From: Spirochaetales bacterium
GTDB taxonomy: Bacteria > Spirochaetota > Spirochaetia > Sphaerochaetales > Sphaerochaetaceae
Reading direction: 5' to 3'
Assembly: GCA_022788185.1 (NCBI GenBank)
Contig: JALEVV010000025.1
Location: 1 to 53,141 of the forward strand
DNA length: 53,141 nt
The notes below the pieces were generated by a model, which saw nothing but the letters and a program-made list of their open reading frames with translations, made no database searches and was not told the DNA's origin. The first letter of the stretch is position 1. Each line of letters begins with the position of its first letter. Made by a program: the position numbers and the translations under genes. Shown piece by piece: positions 32,146 through 41,330 of this stretch.

Positions 32146-33543
32146 TTATGTAAATGCATAGTTATAGACCGATTCCCCGTAGGCCCTGAGGGCGAGCAGG
32201 ATGAGTTTTTCCTTTCCCGTCACCGAGCGGCTTTCCAGCTTCTCGTCTATGTTCCTCATGTAGGTGTAGTAGTCGATCCCGGTACCCAGAGGCTGGAGGA
32301 TCCTGGTGGCACAGTAGTTCTTCCAGAGGCCCTTCTGCTCATCGGTCAGGAACTGGGGCCAGTTCCTTCCGACCTGCCTGAACAGCAGCTCATGGTATTT
32401 GTTCTGGTCGAAGATGAGGTTCTTGAAGAGCTTATCCGCAGGCTTTGTGTTCTGGAGGATTGAAAGATTCAGTGTGTCCCGTTTGGATGTGAAGGTCTCA
32501 TCATATAATAGTAGCTCGGGATCGGCCTGAGTTGCCCTGTACTCACCGGCACCCTCGGCAAATCTCCTGATGAGGGATTCATCCCGTCTGATGATATCGA
32601 GATTGCGCTCCGTCGTTGAAGATGAGATACCGAGCCTTTCAGATCTTCCGGGTTTTTTCAGGACCTGCATCGGGGCCAGGAAGGGAGCCTTGTTCAGGGC
32701 AAAGCGAACCATGCCGTCAATGCGGAAGAGTTCCTCCCCGGAGGCATCCCTCAGAGGAGATGCATCCTTCGTGAGATCGAAGGCGTAGACTGTGTTGTCC
32801 CTGATGAACACAGGGGCAACGGGCCTCGTGCACCCGTTTCTCGATGTAAAGCCCACTGAGGTCAGCAGCAGGGGAGTGTGGTTCTGTATGTCCACGAGTT
32901 TCCTGACCTCATTTTTGGTGTGGATCCTGAAGTACCAGGCATAGAGGTCGGGGTGCTTTTCCTTTATCAGCTTTGTGACGTTTATGGTGGCATAAACGTC
33001 GACCATGGCATCGTGGGCCCCGACCTGTTCGATTCCGTTGTCCTCGGTAAGGTGCACAAGCTTGAATGATGTGTTCCCGCTTTCGGTTTTATGGCTGAAG
33101 TTTATCCCCTCAGGGGAAAGATCGTGGCATGCCCTGACCAGGTTGATGACATCCCACCTGGAACAGCCATTGGCATACTCCCTTCTGTAAGGGTCGAAGA
33201 GGTTTTTGTAAAGATCGTTTCTGATGAACTCATCATCGAAGGCCATGCTGTTGAAGCCAGTGACTGTGGTATCGGGGACCATGAACTCCTTCATTACTGC
33301 ATTCAGGAACTCCACCTCATCCACACCCTTTTCCATTGCGGTCTGGGGCGTGATGCCCGTAAGCAGGCATGCGTCTATCGAGGGAAGGTAGTCGGGAGTC
33401 GGACGCTGATAGAGCACAAGCGGCTCACCGATTATGTTGAGGTCCTGATCCGTGCGTATTCCCGCCATCTGGGCTATTCTGTCCACCTGCGGGTTGGTGC
33501 CGAACGTCTCAAGGTCATACCAGAAAATCGAAGGTTTCTTCAT
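32146..33543 (-). CDS. sbcB: Exodeoxyribonuclease I
   Basis: A 465-residue DEDDh exonuclease: FWYDLETFGTNP (first Asp-Glu), FNSMAFDDEF, and GAHDAMVDVYAT (His and last Asp). The SH3-like and helical C-terminal domains follow, matching ExoI length (about 475). It digests single-stranded DNA 3' to 5' in recombination and mismatch repair and is stimulated by SSB in E. coli. ExoI is mostly known from gammaproteobacteria, so its presence here is of interest. TACTAT sits 6 bases before the ATG with no Shine-Dalgarno, implying a leaderless transcript. Confidence 0.92.
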   Translation of the reverse strand: MKKPSIFWYDLETFGTNPQVDRIAQMAGIRTDQDLNIIGEPLVLYQRPTPDYLPSIDACLLTGITPQTAMEKGVDEVEFLNAVMKEFMVPDTTVTGFNSMAFDDEFIRNDLYKNLFDPYRREYANGCSRWDVINLVRACHDLSPEGINFSHKTESGNTSFKLVHLTEDNGIEQVGAHDAMVDVYATINVTKLIKEKHPDLYAWYFRIHTKNEVRKLVDIQNHTPLLLTSVGFTSRNGCTRPVAPVFIRDNTVYAFDLTKDASPLRDASGEELFRIDGMVRFALNKAPFLAPMQVLKKPGRSERLGISSSTTERNLDIIRRDESLIRRFAEGAGEYRATQADPELLLYDETFTSKRDTLNLSILQNTKPADKLFKNLIFDQNKYHELLFRQVGRNWPQFLTDEQKGLWKNYCATRILQPLGTGIDYYTYMRNIDEKLESRSVTGKEKLILLALRAYGESVYNYAFT

Positions 33544-33736
33544 GCATCCATAGTAACAGATGAAGGGCTTTTTTTAAATGAAGAGTTGAATGGGGAGTGC
33601 GCCTTTATGTACTTTTTGCCCATTGGCAGGCAATAGGTAAGGGTAGTCGGGGGTATAAACATGAAAAAAGGTGATGAATTTTAAAGTAAAAACAGGTGTT
33701 TAACCGGTTTTTGCTTTTCAAATATGGGAAGGGGTG

Positions 33737-33745
33737 TGTTACAAT
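33737..33745 (+). promoter_or_regulatory. Extended -10 promoter of the UMF1 transporter operon
   Basis: TGTTACAAT is an extended -10 (TGn plus TACAAT), with only a poor -35 upstream (TTTTCA at 19-base spacing). AGAGGTG follows as the Shine-Dalgarno and ATG at 33764. The 33544-33736 stretch to the left holds no supported gene. Confidence 0.5.
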
Positions 33746-33763
33746 ATCTCTTCAGAGGTGTTT

Positions 33764-35053
33764 ATGCAGGATTCTCGCAAGGAAATAATCTCATGGTCCA
33801 TGTATGACTGGGCCAACAGTGCATTTGCCACCACTGTGATGGCTGCCTTTTTCCCTATTTTCTTTTCCGCATACTGGTCGGCAGGTCAGGATGCATCGGT
33901 CTCCACATTCTTTCTGGGTATCGCGAACTCAACCGCATCGCTGGTCGTGGCCCTGCTTGCTCCATTTCTGGGTGCCATAGCAGACAGCGGGTGCTACAGG
34001 AAGAAGTTCCTGGTTTTCTTTGCCTTCCTCGGCATGCTGATGACCAGCTGTCTCTGGCTGCTGTCTGCCGGACAGTGGGGGCTCGCGATTCTCTTCTACG
34101 TGGCTTCATGCATCGGATTCTCAGGAGGCAATACCTTCTATGATTCACTGCTGCCATGCGTGGCTTCAGATAAGAAGGTTGATTTCGTATCGGCCCTGGG
34201 ATTCAGCCTCGGTTATATCGGCGGAGGACTTCTCTTCCTTATTAACGTGTTAATGTATTTAAAGCCGGAGCTCTTCGGCATTCCCGATTCCGTTGAGGCC
34301 GTCAAGATATCGTTTTTAACGGTCGGTATCTGGTGGTTCGTATTCTCCCTTCCCATCTTCCTCTTCGTTAAGGAGGATGAGAGTGCATGTAAGAAGACCA
34401 GAATCAGTGAGAGCTGCAGGCAGGGACTTCGTAACATCATCTCAACCTTCAGGTGCCTGAAATACCTGAAGACCACGGCGCTCTTCCTGGTGGCATACTG
34501 GTGTTACATAGACGGTGTCGATACCATCGTCCGTATGGCAACCGACTACGGTTCATCCCTCGGGTTTTCCTCCTCATCCCTCATCGTTGCCCTGCTGATA
34601 ACCCAGTTCGTCGCCTTCCCTGCGGCACTGCTTTACAACGTTTTCGGTAAGAAGATCGGAACGAGGAATGCGATCCTCGTGGCCATAGCCGCCTACGGAG
34701 TCATCGTCATCCTCGGCATCTTCATGACAAAGGAAATCCATTTCTATCTGCTTGCCTGTCTGATCGGGCTCTTCCAGGGCGGTATTCAGGCACTCAGCAG
34801 ATCCTACTATACAAGGCTTATCCCGAAAAACAACAGTGCCCAGTTCTTCGGATTCTTCAACATGCTGGGTAAGTTTGCGGCCATCGTCGGTCCCTTCCTG
34901 GTAGGCTTCGTGACACTTGTGACGAGATCGAACAGACTCGGTTTACTCTCACTTATCATTCTCTTTGCTGTCGGTGGGGTCCTCCTTTCAAAGGTGGATG
35001 AGAGCAGGGCAGGTAAGGAAGTGGCTGAGTTTGAAAAGAGCATGAATAGATGA
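33764..35053 (+). CDS. MFS transporter of the UMF1 (Atg22-like) family
   Basis: A 429-residue membrane protein with about 12 hydrophobic helices and the family hallmarks WSMYDWANSAFATTVMA at the start and LLAPFLGAIADSG after helix 2; FQGGIQALSRSYYTRLIP near helix 10 is also typical. UMF1 carriers are distant relatives of the yeast vacuolar amino-acid effluxer Atg22; the bacterial substrates are poorly known. It lies in an operon with hexokinase, so sugar or phosphate-linked transport is possible. Its stop overlaps the next start by four bases. Confidence 0.88.
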   Translation: MQDSRKEIISWSMYDWANSAFATTVMAAFFPIFFSAYWSAGQDASVSTFFLGIANSTASLVVALLAPFLGAIADSGCYRKKFLVFFAFLGMLMTSCLWLLSAGQWGLAILFYVASCIGFSGGNTFYDSLLPCVASDKKVDFVSALGFSLGYIGGGLLFLINVLMYLKPELFGIPDSVEAVKISFLTVGIWWFVFSLPIFLFVKEDESACKKTRISESCRQGLRNIISTFRCLKYLKTTALFLVAYWCYIDGVDTIVRMATDYGSSLGFSSSSLIVALLITQFVAFPAALLYNVFGKKIGTRNAILVAIAAYGVIVILGIFMTKEIHFYLLACLIGLFQGGIQALSRSYYTRLIPKNNSAQFFGFFNMLGKFAAIVGPFLVGFVTLVTRSNRLGLLSLIILFAVGGVLLSKVDESRAGKEVAEFEKSMNR

Positions 35054-35700
35054 GAAAGCGCATGCTTAGCTTCGTGACGGTCCTGACGGCTGCTCTGTGC
35101 TGTCTGTCCGCCCTGGAGCTTGAAGATGTCAACTACTCATTTCAGGCCCTTTACAACGGGACCTTTTCCGCAGTTGCGGCCAATGCCTCGGTGCAGCGTA
35201 TAGAGCTGCCCGGTGTCAGTATTGAGACAATCAGCAGTGACAGCCTGTCCTACAGGCTTTCATTCAACCGCTCTGATTTAAGCATGTTCATTCCCTGTCT
35301 CACCAACGAGGGGGACGGGAGCTGGTACTCCAGACTGCTGAGGAGCGCGAAGAACACCCTCTCACCCCTGGCAGGGGTGGCGGCCGCCCAGCTTGAAAGT
35401 GCCGGATACGGCGAGGGTGATGTCATCCTGGACGGAACGATGGAGATCGTTTTCGGTTCGAAATCATCGCTTTCCAGCTGGATCGACCTGATGATACTGC
35501 AGGACTGGTCATCGGTATCCTTCATCCTGAAGGTATCGATGCTGGTTTCCGGAAGCCAGGTCAGTGAGCCGATGGCCTTTGAAGGGGAGCTTGAGGGAAA
35601 GGGTATCTCCGGCGAGCGGTGCGTGGAGCTTTCCGTACGGGAAATGCTCTGCAACGGGGTAAGGATAACGATGTCCCCGATTCAATTCAGACTTAAATAA
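35050..35700 (+). CDS. Exported hypothetical protein
   Basis: A 216-residue protein with a signal peptide (MRKRMLSFVTVLTAALCCLSAL). The Cys pair in the signal region is not a good lipobox. The mature part is beta-rich with alternating strands (IELPGVSIETISSDSLSYRLSF, VSFILKVSMLVSGSQV), perhaps a periplasmic lipid-binding-like or outer-membrane accessory protein. No family recognised. It is sandwiched between a transporter and hexokinase in one operon, with a four-base overlap upstream and 14 bases to hexokinase. Confidence 0.65.
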   Translation: MRKRMLSFVTVLTAALCCLSALELEDVNYSFQALYNGTFSAVAANASVQRIELPGVSIETISSDSLSYRLSFNRSDLSMFIPCLTNEGDGSWYSRLLRSAKNTLSPLAGVAAAQLESAGYGEGDVILDGTMEIVFGSKSSLSSWIDLMILQDWSSVSFILKVSMLVSGSQVSEPMAFEGELEGKGISGERCVELSVREMLCNGVRITMSPIQFRLK

Positions 35701-35714
35701 AGGAGAAATAAAGT

Positions 35715-37007
35715 ATGAGCAAAGTAGATGAATTCCTGAGGAAATATTCAATTGCCCCGGAATGTGTGGATATGGAGGCACTGACCTCCGGCTTCCTGAA
35801 GGAGATGGAAGCAGGTCTTGCTGGTAAGGGCTCCCTTGAGATGATCCCGACATTCACCCGAGAGGACGTTAAGGTCCGCCCCGGTGAGAGCGTCATCGTC
35901 CTCGATGCGGGCGGTACAAACTTCAGAACGTGTCTTGTCACCTTCGACGAGAATCTCTCTCCCGTCATTTCCGACTTCAGGAAGGTCGGAATGCCCGGCG
36001 TTAAGGCAGAAGTATCCGCCAAGGAGTTCTTCGGTATCCTGGCTGACAATGTGGAACGCCTTATCGACAAGTCCGACAGAATCGGATTCTGTTTCAGCTA
36101 TGCGGCAACAATCCAGCCCGACCATGACGGAGTACCGATTGTCTTCTCAAAGGAGATCAAGGCACCGGAAGTTGTCGGAATGCCCGTGGCAGCCTCCCTG
36201 CTTAAGGAGCTCGCAGCAAGGGGATATGATGTATCCAAAAAGAAGTACAGCGTTGTAAACGACACGGTCGCAACTCTGCTTGCAACCCGCGCCGGTGTGA
36301 AGGAAGAGGCTGATGGTTACGTCGGTTTCATCCTCGGAACAGGTACGAACACGGCATATACCGAAGACAATTCCAGGATTGTGAAGCTCTCTGGTCAGCC
36401 TGAGGGCCGCCAGATCATCAACGTTGAGTCCGGCAACTACGATCTCAGCTGCGGTGACATCGATAAGGAGTTCTTTGCTTCCACGAAGAATCCCGATGGC
36501 TATCACTTCGAGAAGATGATAAGCGGTGCATACCTCGGTGCCTTTGCCACATTCGTGCTCAACAGGGCAATTGACGAGGGTATCTTCAGCCCGGCTTTCG
36601 CAGAGCGCTTTAGGGCAATTGAGGGCGGTCTTACCACAACCACCATGTCCTTCTACCTTGAAAAGTGCCATAACCAGGATTATGACCTTGTCAGGTGCGT
36701 GGAAGGCAATGAGGAGGATGCACTCAATCTCTGGCTCATTCTCCGTGCCATCATCGAGAGGGCTGCAAAGCTTACGGCCGTCAATCTCTCATCGGCAGTG
36801 CTGAAGACAGATGCGGGCAAAAATCCCCGCTATCCCGTCATCATCAACGCAGACGGAACCACCTTCTACAAGACTGAGTTCCTGAAGCAGTACACCGAGT
36901 TCTATCTCCATGAGTTCCTGGAGAAGAAGCACGGAAGATTCGTGAAGCTCGTCAGGATCGATGACAGCCCGGTACTGGGTGCCGCGATCGCGGGACTCTC
37001 AGTCTGA
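35715..37007 (+). CDS. Hexokinase, eukaryotic-type family
   Basis: A 430-residue protein of the hexokinase_1/hexokinase_2 type, not the smaller bacterial glucokinase. Motifs: VIVLDAGGTNFRTCLV (phosphate 1), IGFCFSYAA (sugar-binding lead), VVNDTVATLLA (catalytic Asp), GFILGTGTNTAY (phosphate 2), SPVLGAAIAG at the end. It phosphorylates glucose or related hexoses with ATP. AAAGGAGAAA precedes the ATG. Such hexokinases are known from a few bacteria, including spirochaetes. The convergent phosphohexomutase gene is next in the pathway. Confidence 0.93.
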   Translation: MSKVDEFLRKYSIAPECVDMEALTSGFLKEMEAGLAGKGSLEMIPTFTREDVKVRPGESVIVLDAGGTNFRTCLVTFDENLSPVISDFRKVGMPGVKAEVSAKEFFGILADNVERLIDKSDRIGFCFSYAATIQPDHDGVPIVFSKEIKAPEVVGMPVAASLLKELAARGYDVSKKKYSVVNDTVATLLATRAGVKEEADGYVGFILGTGTNTAYTEDNSRIVKLSGQPEGRQIINVESGNYDLSCGDIDKEFFASTKNPDGYHFEKMISGAYLGAFATFVLNRAIDEGIFSPAFAERFRAIEGGLTTTTMSFYLEKCHNQDYDLVRCVEGNEEDALNLWLILRAIIERAAKLTAVNLSSAVLKTDAGKNPRYPVIINADGTTFYKTEFLKQYTEFYLHEFLEKKHGRFVKLVRIDDSPVLGAAIAGLSV

Positions 37008-37015
37008 TAAACAAA

Positions 37016-37049
37016 ACGGCATGGTTCAAACCATGCCGTCACTTTTTTG
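37016..37049. terminator. Bidirectional terminator between hexokinase and phosphohexomutase
   Basis: ACGGCATGGT (37016-37025) and ACCATGCCGT (37030-37039) form a perfect 10-pair stem with TCAA loop. CACTTTTTTG follows on the plus strand, with an A-rich run (ACAAAA) at 37011-37016 giving T's on the minus strand. It serves both convergent genes. Confidence 0.85.
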
Positions 37050-37051
37050 AA

Positions 37052-38785
37052 TCAGTTGGCTCTCTCGATCAGGGATCGCTGATAGGAAAGTATCCTGTCA
37101 TGGAGCTCCTGATTGTCCCCCTTAAGGTCCACGAGAACCCTGAGGACGGGTTCGGTGCCACTCGGACGCATCCACATGTATCCTAAGGAATTTCCGCTGC
37201 CGTCCAGGAATCTTACCTTGAGACCGCCCTTTGCCTCGGCGCTTCTGAACTTTTCTCCGATGCCTTCCCGATCGATTATGCCTTCTGTCTGGAATACGGT
37301 GTATGAAGCACAGCCCGGGATGAAGGGTTTAAGCTCTGAGTCGAAGGTTTTTACGAGAAGATCCTCATAGCGAGTCTTGAGACCTGCCCAGTCGCGGCTC
37401 TTCACTCCCATCTTGGCAAGGGCTGAGAACGCTCCTGTTGTCGTGTAGACGGGAAGGGCCTCCAGCAGGGAGTCAATCGAAATGTCCTCTGGCTCTGCAC
37501 CAAGGGTTTTCATGATGTAGCTGAAGAGTTTTTTATCCGAGAGGAACTTCAGGAAGGTGAATGCCGTATTCAGGGGATCCCTTACAGATGCGGGCTTCGT
37601 GATGTTTCCTCCGTTACTGCCTTCCCCGAGCACCTTAACGGTGTAACCGTCCGAGATCAGCTTTTCTCCCAGGTTCACGACATTAGCTTCTCCGACCTCT
37701 GCGCGGAATACCTTTGCCCCGAAGGCCTGTGCTATCATGTCGATCCTCTCACTGGTAGGGCCGTTCACGCTGACTGCGATGTTCTTTCTGCCTGCCAGGG
37801 AGAGGGCTGCCACCTCGATGGTGACGACCAGGGCAAAGACTTCCTGAGCCTGAAGGATGTGTCCCTTTCCGTCTCTTCCGATGTAGACGAAGTTGCCCCT
37901 GTCCCCGTCATTGTCAGGGGTGTAGCCGAGAAGGTATGCCGGGTTGTCGGCATGGAGCTTTTCAAGAAACTCCCTGACCGGAACGAGATTCTCCCCTTCG
38001 GGAACTATGGCGTGGGCAACAGCGCCCACCGTGTCGTTGATGGCTGAGAACTTCACGCCGAGTTCGGTAAGCAGGCTTCTGTCGATTGAAGCTGCCCTGG
38101 CTGAACCGTTGAAGTCGACCGCAATTCCAACGTCGCTTCTGAAGCCCTTGGGAAGAGCGGCAGTATTCAGGACGAAGCTCCTGTAAAACTCAAGTGCATC
38201 GGCCTTTTCCTTTTCCATCCTGAAAAGGCACTCATTGCGCTTTGCCTGGGGGCATGCGTCAATGAGCTTTTTTGCCATCTCAACCACATCATCGGAGGCG
38301 ATCATCTCCCTGAGGATTGAAATGAGCTTTTCCGCATCCTGCTTTGAGAACACTCCGCCCTTTTCACCGAACTTGAAGCCGTTGTGGCCGATGGGGTTGT
38401 GGGAGGCTGAGATGTAGTAGAAGTAATCTGCATTGTGGCTTTGTGCCATGATCTCGGGAGCTGCCGAGATGTAGAGGTACCTGACATCGTGGCCCAGAGA
38501 GATAAGTGTCTTTATTGAAAGAAGTGCCAGGGAGTACCCTGTGGGCCTCGCATCCTGACCCAATAGCACTGAGGCACCCTGTCTGTTTACGAAGGCTGAA
38601 AAGGCACGGGCGATGGTGACGACGATTACCTTGTCCTCGTCACTGATCATCCTGGTGTCATCTTCCTCATTGCCCGTTGAGGCAAAGACAGCCCTGAGTC
38701 CTGATGCGGAGAGGATATAACCGTCAAGCCTCTGACGTACTCTGTCACTGGTTGTGTTAATCTGTGAAATTGATCTGTGCTGCAT
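37052..38785 (-). CDS. Alpha-D-phosphohexomutase (phosphoglucomutase/phosphomannomutase)
   Basis: A 577-residue enzyme with all four domain signatures: catalytic serine loop ISASHNPIGHNG, metal loop TPDNDGDRG, sugar loop GEGSNGGN and phosphate loop RPSGTEP. It moves phosphate between C1 and C6 of glucose or mannose. The length fits the larger PGM group. On the minus strand TATAAT (38793-38798) lies 7 bases before the ATG with no Shine-Dalgarno, so the mRNA appears leaderless. Divergent from the pyridoxal kinase gene, convergent with hexokinase. Confidence 0.93.
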   Translation of the reverse strand: MQHRSISQINTTSDRVRQRLDGYILSASGLRAVFASTGNEEDDTRMISDEDKVIVVTIARAFSAFVNRQGASVLLGQDARPTGYSLALLSIKTLISLGHDVRYLYISAAPEIMAQSHNADYFYYISASHNPIGHNGFKFGEKGGVFSKQDAEKLISILREMIASDDVVEMAKKLIDACPQAKRNECLFRMEKEKADALEFYRSFVLNTAALPKGFRSDVGIAVDFNGSARAASIDRSLLTELGVKFSAINDTVGAVAHAIVPEGENLVPVREFLEKLHADNPAYLLGYTPDNDGDRGNFVYIGRDGKGHILQAQEVFALVVTIEVAALSLAGRKNIAVSVNGPTSERIDMIAQAFGAKVFRAEVGEANVVNLGEKLISDGYTVKVLGEGSNGGNITKPASVRDPLNTAFTFLKFLSDKKLFSYIMKTLGAEPEDISIDSLLEALPVYTTTGAFSALAKMGVKSRDWAGLKTRYEDLLVKTFDSELKPFIPGCASYTVFQTEGIIDREGIGEKFRSAEAKGGLKVRFLDGSGNSLGYMWMRPSGTEPVLRVLVDLKGDNQELHDRILSYQRSLIERAN

Positions 38786-38804
38786 ACCATCGATTATAAC
38801 ATGA

Positions 38805-38833
38805 TTGATTTATTGGTTGTTAGCTAATATCAT
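38805..38833 (+). promoter_or_regulatory. Promoter of the pyridoxal kinase gene (near-leaderless)
   Basis: TTGATT (38805-38810), 17-base spacer, TATCAT (38828-38833), with nine bases to the ATG at 38843. The opposite-strand -10 for the phosphohexomutase lies at 38793-38798, so two divergent leaderless promoters are packed within about 60 bases. Confidence 0.65.
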
Positions 38834-38842
38834 CAATAGGTC

Positions 38843-39634
38843 ATGAAAAAGAGCATCATCATCCTTCAGGACCTTTCCTGTTTCACCAAGGCAAGCATTA
38901 ACATCTCCCTTCCGGTATTGGAAGCGATGGGCGCCGACTCGGCGGTCCTGCCCCTGACTCTCCTGTCCACGCAGTCGGACGGCTTTGACAACATCTATGT
39001 CAGGGACCTGGCAGGCTGCTGCATGGAAGTTCTTGATAAGTTTTCCCAGAACGGGTTTGCCTTCGATGCATTTCTTTCGGGTTACCTTTCAACTCCTGAC
39101 CAGTATGAAGTGGCTTACTCGGCAATGAAGCTCCTGAGGGAAGGAGCTATCAGGATAATCGATCCGGTTCTCGGTGATGACGGCAATCTCTATCCCGGCT
39201 TCACCACGTCCCATGTGGATATGATGAGGAAGTACATCAGAAATGCATCCGTCATAACACCGAACTATACGGAGGCATGCATGCTGACGGGAAAAACCAG
39301 GGTGGATGACATTCTCTCAGAATTCTCACATCTCACTCCTGCCTCCGTTGTCATCACGTCGCTCCCCACTGAGGACGGGAAGGTTGCCACTCTTGTCAGC
39401 TCTGATGGTGTGGTAAGAATTGAGGCCCAGCGTGATCTCGGGGCCTCCGTGCCCGGATCCGGAGATCTCTTCTCTGCCGTGCTTTCCGGCAGGCTGCTTC
39501 ATGGCTCTGATGTCTTTTCAGCCGCCTTTGACGCTGCCCGCATCACCACCGATGCCATAAGGCACACGCTTTCAACCGGAAGAATCCGGAGGGCCGGGAT
39601 TGACATCGTAACTGCAATAAGGGGTGTTGTATGA
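38843..39634 (+). CDS. Pyridoxal/pyridoxamine kinase (PdxK/PdxY type)
   Basis: A 263-residue ribokinase-fold protein. LQDLSCFTKASINISLPVLEAMG and PLTLLSTQSDGFDN match pyridoxal kinases; DPVLGDDGNLY and ITPNYTEACMLTG are substrate and nucleotide loops; GASVPGSGDLFSAVL holds the catalytic Asp. It makes PLP from pyridoxal, needed by the PLP enzymes in this window. Its last codon overlaps the next ATG (GTATGA). Other PfkB-family substrates cannot be fully excluded. Confidence 0.87.
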   Translation: MKKSIIILQDLSCFTKASINISLPVLEAMGADSAVLPLTLLSTQSDGFDNIYVRDLAGCCMEVLDKFSQNGFAFDAFLSGYLSTPDQYEVAYSAMKLLREGAIRIIDPVLGDDGNLYPGFTTSHVDMMRKYIRNASVITPNYTEACMLTGKTRVDDILSEFSHLTPASVVITSLPTEDGKVATLVSSDGVVRIEAQRDLGASVPGSGDLFSAVLSGRLLHGSDVFSAAFDAARITTDAIRHTLSTGRIRRAGIDIVTAIRGVV

Positions 39635-40209
39635 AGGTGCTGGTGCTGTGCTCGGACAGGGCTGAGGGAGCCCTCTTCACGGAGGAGGAGTTCATCCTCC
39701 GCGTTACGGGTGTCGGGAAGGAAAACGCACTTCTGAACACGGTTCTTGCCATAAAGGAGTGTGACCCCGATCTTATTATCAATGTGGGAACGTGCGGTGC
39801 CAAAAAGGGCGAAGCCTCGATCGGGGACATATGCACCGTAAGGCGGGTAATAAACCGGGATGCGGACCTCACGATGTACCGGCTTCCGAAATACACGACG
39901 CTCTCAGCCGACCGCTCGACTGAAGGCCCGCTGGACATTGCTGAAGAGGGTTTCGTGCTTGCTTCCTCCGATACCCTTGCCGTCACCGCGATTGAGGAAG
40001 CAGGCTTATATGACATGGAAGCCTTCGGGATTGCGAAGGCGTCTAAGGCCCTGGGAAAGCCTCTTGTGATCATAAAGGGCGTGAGCGACATCGTAGGTGA
40101 GCATGTGGCACTGAAGGATTACAGGAAGGTGCTGAAAAAGCTGGCTTCAGACCTCCATGAGGAAGCTTTACGTCTCTGCAGGGAGCGCCGGGAGTTCGGG
40201 TCTCTGTAG
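39631..40209 (+). CDS. Nucleosidase/phosphorylase-superfamily protein
   Basis: A 192-residue PNP/UDP-superfamily protein: VGTCGAKKGEASIGDIC (phosphate or purine side), YDMEAFGIAKAS (Glu for ribose), IKGVSDIVGEH (catalytic Asp). These are MTA/SAH nucleosidase-like signatures, though the protein is shorter than MtnN (about 230). It likely cleaves purine nucleosides or S-adenosylhomocysteine-type substrates. Its start overlaps the pyridoxal kinase stop by four bases, and its 3' end overlaps the convergent patatin gene by 42 bases. Confidence 0.8.
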   Translation: MKVLVLCSDRAEGALFTEEEFILRVTGVGKENALLNTVLAIKECDPDLIINVGTCGAKKGEASIGDICTVRRVINRDADLTMYRLPKYTTLSADRSTEGPLDIAEEGFVLASSDTLAVTAIEEAGLYDMEAFGIAKASKALGKPLVIIKGVSDIVGEHVALKDYRKVLKKLASDLHEEALRLCRERREFGSL

Positions 40210-41289
40210 TCTCACATGGGAGTAATCGGTCCTGGCCTTCAGCCTCTCAGCCAGATCTGAAAGCTCGATATCGAAACGGTCAGCCATGGCGTTTCCTCCG
40301 CTTAAGAGCAGTGCCAGTGTCTCGGGCCTCGTATCATCTAGCTTTATCTTTTCCTTCGTCAGCTCTGAGAAGATCCTGATGTACTCGCAGTCACTGATTC
40401 CCTTCATCGTGTCATCGATAAGCTCCATCTGGGCATTTGGATATATCTTCATCACAGGCTCAGCCCAGGAGGAGTATCCTCCCGAGATTCCGGAGGGATC
40501 GAAGGTATATCTGGTTCTTGAGGTGGAAAGGGAAAGGATTGTTATCTTATCCGCCTCTGGATAGAGTTTCTTTGCTTCAAGGTATGCAAAGAGAGCTGGA
40601 TTGTTGGCAATGAGTCCGCCGTCGAGCAATGCCATGGTCTCCCCGCCGGGGCCTTCCATCATCTTGGGGCGGAAGTATATCGGGGCTGCGCTGGTTGCCC
40701 GGGCGGCATCGATGAGTTTGATGTGCTTCAGATCGTTGTAGCTTGAGAGAATCCTCTCACGCCCCAGGATGGAGTCATAGGAGACGACCATGGTCGGAAC
40801 CAGAGCGTCCTCAAGCTTTCCGTCATGAAATAGGGTGCGGAGGAAGAACTCATACTGGGTAACGTCATACTTGTCCGAAAAGACGCTTCCCAGCAGCCTG
40901 GTCTTGGCGGAGAAGATTTCCCTGGCATGGTCCAGGTAAATGTCAGAAAATTTTTCCGGATCGGCTGCCGGTGTGATTACCCCGTGGAAGGTCTCTTCCG
41001 GCTTCCTGAAAATCTTCTTTTCGGTTGTGATCCAGCTGTATGCTTCCCTGTTTTCCTTTTCCACGGTTGCAGACGGGGCTGAGAGACCCATTGCGATGAG
41101 ACCTCCCGTGCTCGTTCCCGCGATCAGGTCGAAATGGGCATAGAAGGGAATTCCGTCATCGGTTTTCGCGGCAAGCCTGGCAAGCACCCGGGCAGGGATT
41201 ATTCCCCTTATTCCTCCGCCGTCAATGGACAGGACAAACCTTTCCTCTGCTTGTCTTTCTTTTTTAAAGATGTTATTCCATATACCCAT
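40168..41289 (-). CDS. Patatin-like phospholipase
   Basis: A 373-residue patatin. Oxyanion loop DGGGIRG, nucleophile serine in GTSTGG, and catalytic Asp in LLDGGL are all present, as in CapV/CBASS effectors and bacterial FabD-like lipases. No signal peptide, so it acts in the cytoplasm or on the membrane inner face. No cyclase or E1/E2 genes surround it, so it is not obviously a CBASS effector. The start at 41289 (MGIWNNIF) is chosen by homology to short leads; upstream ATGs at 41313 and 41325 have no Shine-Dalgarno. TTGACC with a weak -10 lies just upstream. Confidence 0.87.
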   Translation of the reverse strand: MGIWNNIFKKERQAEERFVLSIDGGGIRGIIPARVLARLAAKTDDGIPFYAHFDLIAGTSTGGLIAMGLSAPSATVEKENREAYSWITTEKKIFRKPEETFHGVITPAADPEKFSDIYLDHAREIFSAKTRLLGSVFSDKYDVTQYEFFLRTLFHDGKLEDALVPTMVVSYDSILGRERILSSYNDLKHIKLIDAARATSAAPIYFRPKMMEGPGGETMALLDGGLIANNPALFAYLEAKKLYPEADKITILSLSTSRTRYTFDPSGISGGYSSWAEPVMKIYPNAQMELIDDTMKGISDCEYIRIFSELTKEKIKLDDTRPETLALLLSGGNAMADRFDIELSDLAERLKARTDYSHVRLQRPELPALPAET

Positions 41290-41330
41290 GGAATGAAGAT
41301 TGCTACATTCCATGACCGGGGTCAATAGCT

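Noticed and set aside
33661-33684. Seven-codon frame with ATG at 33661 (MKKGDEF)
   Set aside because: Too short to support and in front of the UMF1 promoter rather than after it.
40168-41289. Patatin as a CBASS effector
   Set aside because: No cyclase, E1/E2 or JAB gene is nearby. The neighbours are metabolic genes.
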